This document shows positions 21,017 to 31,000 of a DNA stretch of 31,614 nucleotides, piece after piece (position 1 is the stretch's first letter; every line of letters begins with the position of its first letter). The stretch is from positions 1-31,614 of the IMG/VR virus record IMGVR_UViG_3300042465_004654. One strand, written 5' to 3'. The notes beneath the pieces were generated by a model. It had not been told where the DNA came from, searched no databases, and saw only the letters and a program-made list of their open reading frames with translations. Both the position numbers and the translations under genes were made by a program. The stretch is from a virus.

Positions 21017-23188
21017 ATGCAGGTCGACACCGTACAGGCTCCGCTTGCTGCAGGCCTCGTCACGAGGCTCCCACAAGACCCCTCGAGCGCAGGCCGCATC
21101 GAGAACTGGACCATCGACCAAGCCACGGGCGGCTGGTCAAGCCGTGTTGGCTATGAGAGCTTCGTGCCTGCGGCTACCAGCTGGGCGCCGTTCCAGAACT
21201 GCGGGCCGGTGTACAGCTTGCACGTTGCGCAGGCCTTGGCGGGTGGAGCTCGACAGCACGTGCTGTTCGAAGAGCAGGGCAACCTGCATCTGCTCTACGA
21301 CGCTGCAGGCACTCCCGTCTTGCGGACGCTCGCCACTGGTCGGCACGTGCCGACCGTCACCGAGGCTGCGAGCTGGTACACCGACACGCCGCATGGAACG
21401 GTCATCACCAACGGGTTCGATCGTCCGGTCATCGTGAAGCCGTGGCCGTTGGGCAGCATCGTCGACGCAGCCAACACGATCACGCAGTGCATTCGGCCTC
21501 TCGGCTTCGATGGCTTGCCGACGTCGGTCACGCCCCGCAACGTCAAGCCAATTCCGGCGCCGCCCTTCCCGGTCGACATCAAAGCAAGCGGCAACGGCGC
21601 CGTTACGCTTTGGTGCCCCTCACAAGGGAACGCCATCCCGGCCGGTGGCGTATGGGGCCTCGGCTTCGCCAACAATGCCGCTGGGCAGGACGGCGACAAA
21701 GAAGCCAAGTACGGCTACGCGCTGTCGTTTGTGACCGATTCAGGCAGCGAAGGCCCAGTGTCGACCTTGAACTCGGTCGCATGGGGGCTTCCGGCTGGCG
21801 CCATTGGCTACAAGCATGCGGTAGCGGTCACGATTCCCACGGGCCCGAAGGGAACGGTAGCGCGCAAGCTCTATAGGACGACGAACTACAGCGATGACTA
21901 CGACTTTCCCGGCGACACTCGGCTGTACTTGGTTGAAGTCATCAGGAACAACGTCGACACACTCTACTTCGACGCAGCACCGACCGCGCTGCTTGGCCAG
22001 CCCGCGCCAGACATCGCGACTGGCCCTCTACCAGCGCCCCGCGCCCGCTTTTCGGCTGTGTGGAACGGCGTTTTGTGGCTCGATGGCGGCCTCGAGGACA
22101 GCCGCACGCTGTACTACAGCGCCCAAGGGCTGATTGAACAGTTCGCGGCCGATGCCTACATCGAGCTTGCTGCGCAAGGCGGCGCCATCACCGCGCTCTA
22201 TGCGCACTACACGGCGCTGCTTGTGTTCCGCGAGAATGGAATCGACGTCGTGCAAGGCGATGCGCAGGCCGGATTCACTGTCACTACGCTCAGTTCGTCT
22301 GTCACTTGCCGTGCCCCGCATTCGCTGGCGACGGTCCCCGGCCTTGGCGTTGTGTTTCTGGCGCTCGATGGCGTCTATGCCATCACCGGAGGCCTGCAGG
22401 GCGGCGCAACGAACGACCTGGTCAAGCTCACGACGTTGCAGGACCAGTTCATCAACCGCATCACGAATGACGCCTTCCCGAAGGCTGTCGCGACCTGGTC
22501 TGCACAAGAACAAGAGTACGCGCTATTCGTGCCGACGCTCGGCAACGACCGGCCCGACACCGGGTTCATCTTGCACGTGGACCGGTTGCAGGCCGCGCCC
22601 GATGCGTCGCCTTGGTCGACCCGCAAGGGCTTCCCAGTCGGGGCTGTGAGCACCTTCTTCGGCGGCGCGATGGTTTTCGGGCATCACACGGGCAACCAAG
22701 ACACGGCGCCAGAGAGCGAGCGCGGGCTTTTCGTGATGTCCGGCAAGCGTGCGCTCGGTCGCGTTCTTATTGACGATGTGCTCAAGGATGGGCCGACGCC
22801 TACGAGCATCTACCGGTCGGCTTGGTCCGCGTTCGGCGACCCTCAAACACAGAAGCAGGTCGCCTACGTCACGATCTGGATGCTCACCACGGGCAACCAG
22901 AAGATCACGATGCGGCACTACAAGGACTTCAGCCTGCAGGCCGTCGAAGAGCGGACCTACTTCGCACAACCGCCAGACGCTGCCTCGCTTGCTACGCTCG
23001 ACAAGTCCGTGTTGAGCCAGGCGACGTATCGAGACGAGCGCTTGGTTCCGCTGCGCTTCTCGGTCGCGCATCAAGGCTGCAGCTGGTTCTGCTTTGAGCT
23101 CGAGACACAGGAAGATCTCATCCTTGTGGGCTGGGAGTACGGCTTCACGAGCAAGGGCACGCAAGTCGTGATGGGAGTGCGCGCATGA
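21017..23188 (+). CDS. Tail nozzle (T7 gp12 / tail tubular B-like) protein
   Basis: A 723-aa beta-rich protein. It opens with VDTVQAPLAAGLVTRLPQD and RIENWTIDQATGGWSSRVGYE, the pattern of short-tail nozzle proteins that begin near the adaptor (N-rich NW/GW repeats). Propeller-like blades follow (RARFSAVWNGVLWLDGG, GLGVVFLALDGVYAITGG, GAMVFGHHTGN), then a C-terminal sandwich (SWFCFELETQEDLILVGWEY). T7 gp12 is of similar length (about 790 aa) and follows gp11, exactly as here. It would form the hexameric tail tip through which DNA leaves. The GAGG site and downstream ATGA coupling to the next gene are clear. Confidence 0.78.
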   Translation: MQVDTVQAPLAAGLVTRLPQDPSSAGRIENWTIDQATGGWSSRVGYESFVPAATSWAPFQNCGPVYSLHVAQALAGGARQHVLFEEQGNLHLLYDAAGTPVLRTLATGRHVPTVTEAASWYTDTPHGTVITNGFDRPVIVKPWPLGSIVDAANTITQCIRPLGFDGLPTSVTPRNVKPIPAPPFPVDIKASGNGAVTLWCPSQGNAIPAGGVWGLGFANNAAGQDGDKEAKYGYALSFVTDSGSEGPVSTLNSVAWGLPAGAIGYKHAVAVTIPTGPKGTVARKLYRTTNYSDDYDFPGDTRLYLVEVIRNNVDTLYFDAAPTALLGQPAPDIATGPLPAPRARFSAVWNGVLWLDGGLEDSRTLYYSAQGLIEQFAADAYIELAAQGGAITALYAHYTALLVFRENGIDVVQGDAQAGFTVTTLSSSVTCRAPHSLATVPGLGVVFLALDGVYAITGGLQGGATNDLVKLTTLQDQFINRITNDAFPKAVATWSAQEQEYALFVPTLGNDRPDTGFILHVDRLQAAPDASPWSTRKGFPVGAVSTFFGGAMVFGHHTGNQDTAPESERGLFVMSGKRALGRVLIDDVLKDGPTPTSIYRSAWSAFGDPQTQKQVAYVTIWMLTTGNQKITMRHYKDFSLQAVEERTYFAQPPDAASLATLDKSVLSQATYRDERLVPLRFSVAHQGCSWFCFELETQEDLILVGWEYGFTSKGTQVVMGVRA

Positions 23189-23847
23189 AGCACTGGACAA
23201 CCCGGCAAGCGGTCGCGCGCAGCGTCATCGCACCGGACACGATCAACGACGAGCTCGCTGTCAGTCAGAGCAGCATCACCACCCTTGACCGGTCGCAGAT
23301 GCCGCCCGACTGGTGCAACGCAAGTCGCCTCGAGGACTACGCGCTGCACAGGGTGTACCAAGACCCGCTGTACCCGCTGTCTCGAGGGGGTGAGCAGGTC
23401 GCAGACCAAGACACGAGCGTTCCCAACAACTCGTGGATCAGCAGCACGATTCAGGTGCACCTTGGCGACTGGACCAACATCGGCCCGGCTGTTCCCCTTG
23501 CAGGCTTCAAGGGTGGAAGTCTGTACATGGAATACGGATGCAACACCTACGCCAACAACATCTTTGCGGATGGCGTCAATGACGGTCGGCCTGGTTCACC
23601 AGCCTACGTTCGACTGCGCATCCTGGTCAACGGCATCACCCTCGCTGAACGGCGCGGCAAGGCCGCGCATGGTCGATGCCGAGTCTTCGGCTCGCTGCAG
23701 CTACCAGCTGGCGACCTGACAGTGAACCTGCAGTTCAAGCTCACCGAGGCGAGCGAAGATGCTGCGCTTGTGACGTTGGCCGGCGGTCATCTGATGCAGG
23801 CCCACATCTACGCAGGCCGCTATCTGGCGATCGGGAGGTGGCGATGA
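23185..23847 (+). CDS. Virion-associated tail protein, unknown
   Basis: A 220-aa protein coupled by ATGA to the nozzle gene. The N-terminal half is mixed (MKHWTTRQAVARSVIAPDTIND), and the C-terminal half has a beta-sandwich look (GSLYMEYGCNTYANNIFADG, YVRLRILVNGITLAERR, DLTVNLQFKLTEA). Tail-attached appendage or adaptor is likely from the position between the nozzle and two related appendage genes. No family is recognised. Confidence 0.6.
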   Translation: MKHWTTRQAVARSVIAPDTINDELAVSQSSITTLDRSQMPPDWCNASRLEDYALHRVYQDPLYPLSRGGEQVADQDTSVPNNSWISSTIQVHLGDWTNIGPAVPLAGFKGGSLYMEYGCNTYANNIFADGVNDGRPGSPAYVRLRILVNGITLAERRGKAAHGRCRVFGSLQLPAGDLTVNLQFKLTEASEDAALVTLAGGHLMQAHIYAGRYLAIGRWR

Positions 23848-24737
23848 GCCGCATCACACGAGCTCCGGTTCAAGACGGCGACAGCGTCACCGCAGCCAAC
23901 CTCAACAACCGATTCAACGACTATTCGCAGGCTGGCGCACTCAATGCGTTCAACACGCGGGATGCAGCGATTGACCTGCCACACTTCACGCCAGCGCGCT
24001 TCATGGCGCCGCAGATGGCGACCGGCACGATCGGCCGGCCCGACTGGAAGCACGGAGCGTTCAACAGCGACACAGCTGTAGCAGGCGCGCAGCCTCCGTT
24101 CCTTGTGCGCAACGCTGCAGGCGTCGCGACCCCCCTCGCTCTCGGCACAGGCTGGACGCTCGATGCCGACAGTGTGCTGCGCGTCTACTGGGACCTCAGT
24201 GTGCGTCCGGTCTACACGGGTGCGCGGCCTTGGCAGGGCACCATCAGCGACTGGGACATCGGCGCTGGCGCTGTCGTCAATGTCGCGACCAACGTCACTT
24301 GTTGGGCCTTCTGGCTGCAATGGGACGTCACGAGCGTAGCGCTTGCAAACTTCGTGAACGTGCCTGGTCAGGGCGACTTCAACAGCGCAGACCCAAGCGC
24401 GACGAAGCTCGGCAACCCGCTGTCAACGTGTGGCGCCACAACATCGGTTGCGGCCTTCAACGAGACCGCCGTTCAGCCGGACAACGGCGATATGCCGGCA
24501 AGGCTTGAAGCGAAGGTCGGATGGCAGGGCATTAGCGGCGACTGGCACAGGCAAGGCAGTCCGGTCGCCTCGATTGTCGTGTATGGCCTTCGCGTCGTCT
24601 TCACCGGCTTGCTGCACAGCTGGAACAACGCCGGTCAAGATTGGCTGGTTCGCGACGATGCGCTGAACGCGAAGGGGGCGTGCTCGCTGGACCACAACGC
24701 GGGCGGCCTCAACGCAATGCTCATGCGGGTGAAGTGA
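23844..24737 (+). CDS. Virion appendage protein (paralogue pair, member 1)
   Basis: A 297-aa protein. Its N-terminus (VQDGDSVTAANLNNRFNDYS and AFNTRDAAIDLPHFTP) has the motif of phage proteins that set up trimeric fibre or appendage domains: a short helix after 'TAANLN', then a strand. The next gene has the same layout (TTLTSAALEGNFEALRVYL, LEASKWIQTRHLQPPE), so the two look like paralogues. The rest is beta-rich with many Trp residues (ISDWDIGAG, NVTCWAFWLQWDV). GGGAGG lies 6 bases before the ATG, which overlaps the previous stop (ATGA). Confidence 0.6.
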   Translation: MSRITRAPVQDGDSVTAANLNNRFNDYSQAGALNAFNTRDAAIDLPHFTPARFMAPQMATGTIGRPDWKHGAFNSDTAVAGAQPPFLVRNAAGVATPLALGTGWTLDADSVLRVYWDLSVRPVYTGARPWQGTISDWDIGAGAVVNVATNVTCWAFWLQWDVTSVALANFVNVPGQGDFNSADPSATKLGNPLSTCGATTSVAAFNETAVQPDNGDMPARLEAKVGWQGISGDWHRQGSPVASIVVYGLRVVFTGLLHSWNNAGQDWLVRDDALNAKGACSLDHNAGGLNAMLMRVK

Positions 24738-25450
24738 TGGCCTTCGTCGCTCCGAACGTCTTCGTCGCCAACACTACGCTCACGAGCGCTGCGCTCGAGG
24801 GCAACTTCGAGGCATTGCGCGTCTACCTGCACAACGGGGTCGTTGCCGGCGACCTCGAGGCAAGCAAGTGGATTCAGACGAGGCACCTGCAACCCCCAGA
24901 GTTGCTGCCCTACCAAGGCCTACAGCACGGAGTGAGCGGCTACCAGGGCGGGCAGAGCGCCAGCGGCATGGACATCCGCTTGACGTTCGCAACGAAGTTC
25001 TTGACCGGACAAGGCCGAACGGCCGCCAACACGTTCGTTGCGCTACCCAACGCGGCCTTTCAGCTTGATGTGCGTCGCGCTGCGAAGTTCCTGTTCCACT
25101 ATTGGTGGGAGTGGGAGGCCGGACCCGACGATTCGACGGCTGGCTACCAAGTGGCCCAAGCTGAACGTCTGGTCTGGCTTGCTCCGTGGATCGGTACGCT
25201 GCCGACAGCCTTCACGGGCTATCGCGACAGAGCACAAGAAACGCGCAACGCTGAGGACACGTTGAGCACAAGCTTTCCGGCCGGCGCATTGAGAACCTAT
25301 ACGCAAAGCGGCGGGTACGATGCGAAGCAGGGCTGCATCGCACACGAGACCACGGCTGGCGTTGTTACCTTCGGCTTGGCAACGCACTCGCAGGTCGACC
25401 GGGTCGGCGTCGTGAACTGGGGCGTCGCAGTCGAGGGATTCTACCTCTGA
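24737..25450 (+). CDS. Virion appendage protein (paralogue pair, member 2)
   Basis: A 237-aa protein sharing its N-terminal set-up with the gene before (see 23844-24737). The C-terminal part is Trp/Gly-rich beta (FLFHYWWEWEAGPDD, VTFGLATHSQ, GVVNWGVAVEGFYL). It starts in a TGATG overlap. As the last gene before the internal proteins, it probably builds a tail-side or head-side appendage. Other possibilities are a head fibre or receptor-binding subunit; none can be chosen from the sequence. Confidence 0.6.
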   Translation: MAFVAPNVFVANTTLTSAALEGNFEALRVYLHNGVVAGDLEASKWIQTRHLQPPELLPYQGLQHGVSGYQGGQSASGMDIRLTFATKFLTGQGRTAANTFVALPNAAFQLDVRRAAKFLFHYWWEWEAGPDDSTAGYQVAQAERLVWLAPWIGTLPTAFTGYRDRAQETRNAEDTLSTSFPAGALRTYTQSGGYDAKQGCIAHETTAGVVTFGLATHSQVDRVGVVNWGVAVEGFYL

Positions 25451-25458
25451 GGTGAACC

Positions 25459-26118
25459 ATGGCGATCGGGACAGCGCTGCTTATCGGTGCAGGCGCGGCA
25501 AAAGCTGCAGCGGGCATCGCCCAAGGCATCGGCACTGCGCGCGCAGCCAAGAAGATGATGCTCTCCGAGGCAGAGAAGCGTGAACTGGCAGACCTCGAGG
25601 CGCGGCAACGGCGAGGCGAGCTCGGCCTAAGCGAAGAGCAGCGCGGCGCCCTTGAGGCGAGGTTTCTGCAAGAGCAAGCCGGCGCAACACGAGAGCTGCA
25701 AGCGCAAGGCCTGCAGCAAGCGGCCGCCCGCGGCGGTGGCGTGAGTGGTCGAGAGCTGTTTCTACAGGAGCAAGCGCGGGCAGGCGCACAGACGGGCATG
25801 CGTGTGCAGCAAGGGCAAGTGCTCGCCCAGGCCGAGCGTGAAGCGGCTGCAGCCGAGGCGGCACGCATCGAAGCGATGCGCAATCAGCAACGCTTGGCCG
25901 AGGCCCAACGAGCTCAAGGCATCATGCAAGCCGTCACCGGAGGGCTTGCAGGCGCGGCCGACGTCGGCCTACAGGCTGTGCAGATTCAAGAGCAGCGTGC
26001 TCAAGCGGCGGCGCAGCTTCGTGCGCAACAGTTCGCAGCCGATGAGGCGATTCGTCGTCTGCAAGCATCCGGCGGCGTCACCGGCGGCGGCCTCATCCCC
26101 GCGCCCACTCGGAGGTAG
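25459..26118 (+). CDS. Small ejection protein (T7 gp14-like position)
   Basis: A 219-aa Ala/Arg/Gln-rich protein. Residues 1-25 are hydrophobic and glycine-rich (AIGTALLIGAGAAKAAAGIA), able to insert in a membrane. The remainder is an almost unbroken Ala/Glu/Gln/Arg helix (REAAAAEAARIEAMRNQQR, RAQAAAQLRAQQFAADEAI). T7 gp14 is 196 aa and is the outer-membrane member of the ejectosome; here it also leads a trio of rising sizes (219, 642, 1542). GAGGTGAACC precedes the ATG. The role in DNA ejection is inferred. Confidence 0.65.
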   Translation: MAIGTALLIGAGAAKAAAGIAQGIGTARAAKKMMLSEAEKRELADLEARQRRGELGLSEEQRGALEARFLQEQAGATRELQAQGLQQAAARGGGVSGRELFLQEQARAGAQTGMRVQQGQVLAQAEREAAAAEAARIEAMRNQQRLAEAQRAQGIMQAVTGGLAGAADVGLQAVQIQEQRAQAAAQLRAQQFAADEAIRRLQASGGVTGGGLIPAPTRR

Positions 26119-26120
26119 GC

Positions 26121-28049
26121 ATGCCTAAACGCGAAGACTACTACGAGCGCTATGCGCGGGAGCTCGCTGCGGTCAACCGCCTCAAGCGGTTCGAGGCCGA
26201 AGTCGAGAACGAGCAACAGCGACTGACCTACCTCGATAGTTTGGTGCAAAACGAGCGCGCCAACCTGACCAGCCTGCAGCAAGTCTTCGCGGTGCCGCCC
26301 GTCGACCTGGCTGCGGTTCAGGCCGTGCTGCAACAGGTCGGCGATGCAGCTGCGCAGCGGGCAAGCATCGCAGCGGGCAGTCGCGCGGCGCGCGTTGAGG
26401 CTACCTCGCTCAGCAAGGATGAGCGGGCCGCCATCATGGCCGGCGCAAGCGTAAAGGGCGATGCGCCCGGCATCTTGCGACGGGCCACGGCGCTCATCAC
26501 TCCGGAGATGACGCCAGAGAAAGCGGCGGCGATCGCCTCGTTCGCCACTTCTCAAGCGCAGAAGTTCGCCAGCACGGGCCAAGAGCTTGGCGGCGTGCTT
26601 GCCAACCTGCAGCGCGCAGCGGGAACCGCCAAGGGCAAGGTTCCGACCGGCGCAGGCGCGGACACGGCTGCGCAAGCTGCAGCGAGCCGAGCGCTTGAGC
26701 AGTTCGCCTTCGCGGGCCCGTCCGGTGTGCGCGGCGGCTATGGCGGCCTCGCCATCGTCGAACGTCGCGCCATGACCGCAGACGAGCTCGAGCGCGCTGG
26801 CGACAAAGCGGCGGCCGAAAAGCTGCGCGCCAGTGGGTTCGCGACGCAAGAAGATGCGCTGCAGGCTGCGCTCGAGGTTGCTCGCGCGACCGGCGACATC
26901 AAGCAGGCCGATGCGTATGCAAGAGACATCTACATCGAGGCCCGCAACAAGCAGGCCTACCGCAATGACCAGCGGGCCGACTTCGAAGAAGAGATCTTGG
27001 CCAGCCGCAAGCGCATCGCACAGCTCGAGGCCGAACGCGGCGCCCTCGATGCTGCCTACGATGACCCTGCCCTCGAGGTGCTGCGGCGTGAGCTCGAAGC
27101 GCAGGGCTACAAGGTCGAACGCAAAGGCAGCGCAGACGAGTGGAAGAACCGCTACCTGCAGTACCAGAACACGCCGATCTATGACACCTTGCTCAAGGCC
27201 GATCGGCTTGTTGAGGACGCACGCACCAACGCGCGCCCGCTGCAGGCCGACACGGTCGCACAGACTAAAGCCGTCAACCTGGCACGGGCCTATGACCAGG
27301 CAGGGACGGAATACGACATCAACGTGCTGCGCGAACAGCTCGAAAAGGACAAGAGCCTGAACGCTGCGAGCATCGACGATGCGCTGGCGTTCCTTGTCGC
27401 TTACCGTGAACTCGGTGGCGAGAAGCAAGCTCCGGCCAAGCTCGAAGCCGATGCCAAGGCGGCCCAAGCATCGAAACAGACCGAAGCCCAGAAGGCCGAA
27501 GCCGCAAAGGCTCGCCTCGAGGGGCTCAAGGCACAAAAGGCTGAGCTCGAAACGAGGGCAGCTGCAACCAACGCGGCCCCCGCTCCGCAGGCGGCGCCCG
27601 CTGTGCTCCCTGCAGCGCTGCAGGCAGGCTTAGGAGCGCTTCCAGGCGTTGCGGCGACCGTTGGCACGGCTGCGCAGCCAAGCGCGACTGCAGGGCTTGT
27701 GCAGGACCCCACGAACGCGAACTACCAGTACCGCCCACGGGCTGAGGGAGGTTTCGATGTCGTCTTCAAGGGGCAACCGTCCGGCATCGCAGCGCAGGGC
27801 ACGCGCGCAGCGCAAAGCATCGCGAATGTCCTTAGTGGCGCAGAACCATTGCCTGCAAGTCGACCTAAGCTCCGGCTTCCGGTTGGTGCTCCGATGGCTG
27901 CAGCCCCTGTTGCTGCTCGGCCTGCGCCGGTTGCGCCGTCGATGGCGCCGCAAGCTCCAGCAGCGCCGACGCCAGCAGCACCAACAGTCCCGCCGTTCGA
28001 GACGGCTGATCAAAGGCTCAAGCGTTTGATGGAGCTCGCCAACCAATGA
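26121..28049 (+). CDS. Middle ejection protein (T7 gp15-like position)
   Basis: A 642-aa protein with GGAGG before the start. Residues 1-55 are a coiled coil (RYARELAAVNRLKRFEAEVE). Residues 60-330 are Ala-rich helical repeats (DAAAQRASIAAGSRAARVEA), residues 430-500 are highly charged helix (KQTEAQKAEAAKARLEGLKA), and the last 90 residues are a Pro/Ala-rich unfolded tail (PVAARPAPVAPSMAPQAP) ending in a short helix (QRLKRLMELANQ). Similar lengths and helical content occur in T7 gp15, which lines the ejection channel. The stop overlaps the start of the giant gene (ATGA), so the two are made together. Confidence 0.65.
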   Translation: MPKREDYYERYARELAAVNRLKRFEAEVENEQQRLTYLDSLVQNERANLTSLQQVFAVPPVDLAAVQAVLQQVGDAAAQRASIAAGSRAARVEATSLSKDERAAIMAGASVKGDAPGILRRATALITPEMTPEKAAAIASFATSQAQKFASTGQELGGVLANLQRAAGTAKGKVPTGAGADTAAQAAASRALEQFAFAGPSGVRGGYGGLAIVERRAMTADELERAGDKAAAEKLRASGFATQEDALQAALEVARATGDIKQADAYARDIYIEARNKQAYRNDQRADFEEEILASRKRIAQLEAERGALDAAYDDPALEVLRRELEAQGYKVERKGSADEWKNRYLQYQNTPIYDTLLKADRLVEDARTNARPLQADTVAQTKAVNLARAYDQAGTEYDINVLREQLEKDKSLNAASIDDALAFLVAYRELGGEKQAPAKLEADAKAAQASKQTEAQKAEAAKARLEGLKAQKAELETRAAATNAAPAPQAAPAVLPAALQAGLGALPGVAATVGTAAQPSATAGLVQDPTNANYQYRPRAEGGFDVVFKGQPSGIAAQGTRAAQSIANVLSGAEPLPASRPKLRLPVGAPMAAAPVAARPAPVAPSMAPQAPAAPTPAAPTVPPFETADQRLKRLMELANQ

Positions 28050-31000
28050 GCACACAAGCCGAGATGCTCGACGCAGCCGAGAAGCTCATCGCCAAGGGCC
28101 TCAAGGCCGAAGCGAAAGAGCTGCTCGAGCTTGCACAGCAGATGCAGCCTACGCCTCCCCTGACAGCGCAGGCGGCGCCGTTCCCTTCGTTCGCCCCTAC
28201 AGGCGAGATGCAACGCCGCATCGAGCAGGCAGCGGAGCAAGCTGCGCGTGAGCAGATCGAAGCGCGTGGACCGTTCATCGTTGGCGATCCGCTCAAGCAA
28301 GAGCAGGAAGCGGCCCGCCTTGCTCGTGAGCAGCTTGAGCGCCAACGCGAACGGCTCGTTGTTGCAGGCGAAACGCGTCCGATGGAGCCTGGAACAGCGG
28401 CGCCATTCAGCCGAGCATCTCGCGTTGTCGAGGCCCCTGGCGTCTTGGTTGCACCGGTCGAAGGCACTGGCGTCTTGAGCTCCGAAGAGCTGGCGCGGCG
28501 CGAAGCGGAGGCACTGGTTCCTGTCGAGGGCCTTCCCGCTCCGCTCGATGTCGAGAAGCTTCCAGCGCCAGAGGCTGCGCGCTTCTACCGCGACCCTCAG
28601 ACGGGCAAGCTTCGGCGCCCAACGGTACGTGAAGAGCTTGCAGAGGCCTTCCAGCTGCAGACCGAAGTCAGTGAAGAGCGCTTCCGCGAAGAAGAGCGGG
28701 TTCGGGGCGAGCAACAGCGAGAGATTGACCGTCGCATTGAGGCCGGTGAGGACGTTCCGGTGTTCGAGCGGTACGTTGGTCCGCTTGTGAGTGGCGTTCT
28801 GACCAAGGAACAGCAAGGCGCGGGCGTTGTGGAGACCCCGTTAGGCGCTGCGCTGCGTTCTGCCCTCGGTTGGGTGAGTGTTGCGGCCGCAGAAGGCTAC
28901 TTCCGAGGCCTTGGCTACGAGGTTGACGAGCGCGGACTGCCCCGCAACCCCGATGACCTCGGCTTTGAGATCGCAAAGCTGCGCGAACGCATCGGCTTGC
29001 CAGAAGTCCTGTTCCCGACGCAAGCTTTGGAGCAAGCAGCGACCGCCTACGCAGATGCGATCGGCGCAGACCCTGAGACCAGAACGACGATCACCAACGC
29101 TATCGCTGCGATTCCGCAAGTGGCGGTCCCGCTTCCCGGTGTTGCGACTCAGCGCCAGACACGCAAGGTCACCGCGTATGACCCCGAAGGCCGACGCCGC
29201 GTGACCGATGTCGAGGCGCCCGATCCGCTCGAGGAGCCGCAAGCGTTTCTGGAGTTTGAAGCGCGGCGCATCACCGAGAACCTCGCAAAAGGTCGCACCC
29301 TTGGCGACGAATGGGCGGATACCCCTGCAGTCCGGGACTACTACGCACGGGTGACCGGCGACCCCGATGCTGCTTTCATCGCAGGCTTGGTTCCCGAAGT
29401 CATCCTCCCGGCTGGCCCCGAGCTGCTTGGCGGCATCGGCTACGTCGCCGACATCGCACGCGCCTTCGCCAAGGCGGAACGGCTCAAGGAAGCACAAGCT
29501 GCGCAGAAGGCAGCGCAAGCTGCAGCGCGTAGCCGTGACTTGGTTCGCGGTCTCGCAGAGACCAACCCGGCACGAGCTCGTCTTCCCGCGCTCGAGGTCA
29601 GAGCGGCACAGCTTGAGCAGCGTGCGCTTGAGGCCGCAGACCAAGCAGCGGCGAACGTGTCGCCCTCGGTTGTGCAGGCCGTAGCCCGCAAGGCCGCAAA
29701 ACTGGCGGTTGTGGATGAGGCGAAGCAGCAAGCGTTCGTCGACAAGCTCGGCTCGGTCAACTTCCCGAGCGATGTCGCACGGGTAGCCGATGAGGCCGGC
29801 CTTGATGATGCGGACAAGGCGCGCGTCGTGTCGCTCACGAGAGCCAACACGCCAAGCGACTACGTGATGATCAGCGACACGATCGGCGTCCCGCGCGACA
29901 TGGCGCAAGAGGCCTCGCAGCGTCTCGCAGCGCATCGGCGCGCGACATTCGTGCGCACTCCCGATGAGGTTGCGGCCGCATTGCGGCAAGAGGCAGCCCA
30001 GGCCGCGGGCCCAGTGCAGACGAAGCTGTACAGCTTGGCTGCGCGCGCCCCGGCCGACGTCGACGCCATTCGCAAAGAGGCGGTCATCGCGCTGCGACAG
30101 TCGGCCCGCGCTCGAGGCGTAGCCGCCAACGAGGCCGAGGCCTTCGCGCGCAGCTTCGACCAACGTCCGCCCGGCGAAGCTCTGCCAGAGCTTGCCCGGT
30201 ATGCGACTTGGTCTGATGTGCCAGCGGCGGCGCGGCGCCAAGCACAAGCGGCATGGGAGACCAAGTTCTTGGACCAGCTCGGCCCCATGGCTCGCCGATC
30301 CGCAGACTTGACTCGTGCGCAGGTCTGGTTCGACGGGACGGAGTCTGTCTTCAACGGCCTCACAGCGCGCAAGCTGCGTGCTCTGGCGCCGTTCGTCCCG
30401 CTGGATCGGGGAACCCTCGCTGCAGCGCGGACGGCGCGTGAGATTCAGGCGAAGGGCATCAGCTCGCTGCGCGACCTCAAAGCAAAGCTCACCGACGCCA
30501 CGAAGCGCACAGGCAGCGTTGACGGCGCTCTCGATGAGCTGATGGCCGGAGAGCTCAGCCGATCCGTTGCTGCTCGCACTCCACCGGCCCAGGCATGGGA
30601 AGCGCTCTTCGAAACGATGTACGGCGCCCGCAAGGACGCTGCGAAGGAGCGCGCGGCGCAACTTGTGGACCTCGAGGCCTACCCAACCATCGGGCAAGTC
30701 CGCGCTCTCGACAGGCTACTTGAAGCGCAGGGCATCGTGACGGGCAAGGCCCCCGACTTCCGCGCGGCCTTCTTGAAGGTCATCCATGAGCAGGGCTTGA
30801 AGAAGGCTCTGAGCGCCGAAGCGCGGGACATCTACGCTGCGCAGGCGGCCGTCGACCTGGCTCCCGGCCAGACGCTGCAGGACATCATCCAGCGGTTCCC
30901 GCAGCCCGGTGCGGTTCGCACACTCCCGGTTCCTGAGCTCACCACCGGCGCGCCCTCGACACGCATTGCTCTGGTCGACCCGACGGCTGGAGAAGTGGAG

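Noticed and set aside
26001-27536. 511-aa open frame on the minus strand
   Set aside because: It lies opposite the middle ejection gene; its Leu/Gly/Arg-rich content mirrors the Ala/Glu-rich plus-strand protein. It has no start context and runs against all late genes.
28841-30697. 618-aa open frame on the minus strand
   Set aside because: It lies entirely over the giant plus-strand gene. In GC-rich DNA with biased third positions, such long antisense frames are expected. It has no ribosome site and low-complexity Cys/Arg-rich content.
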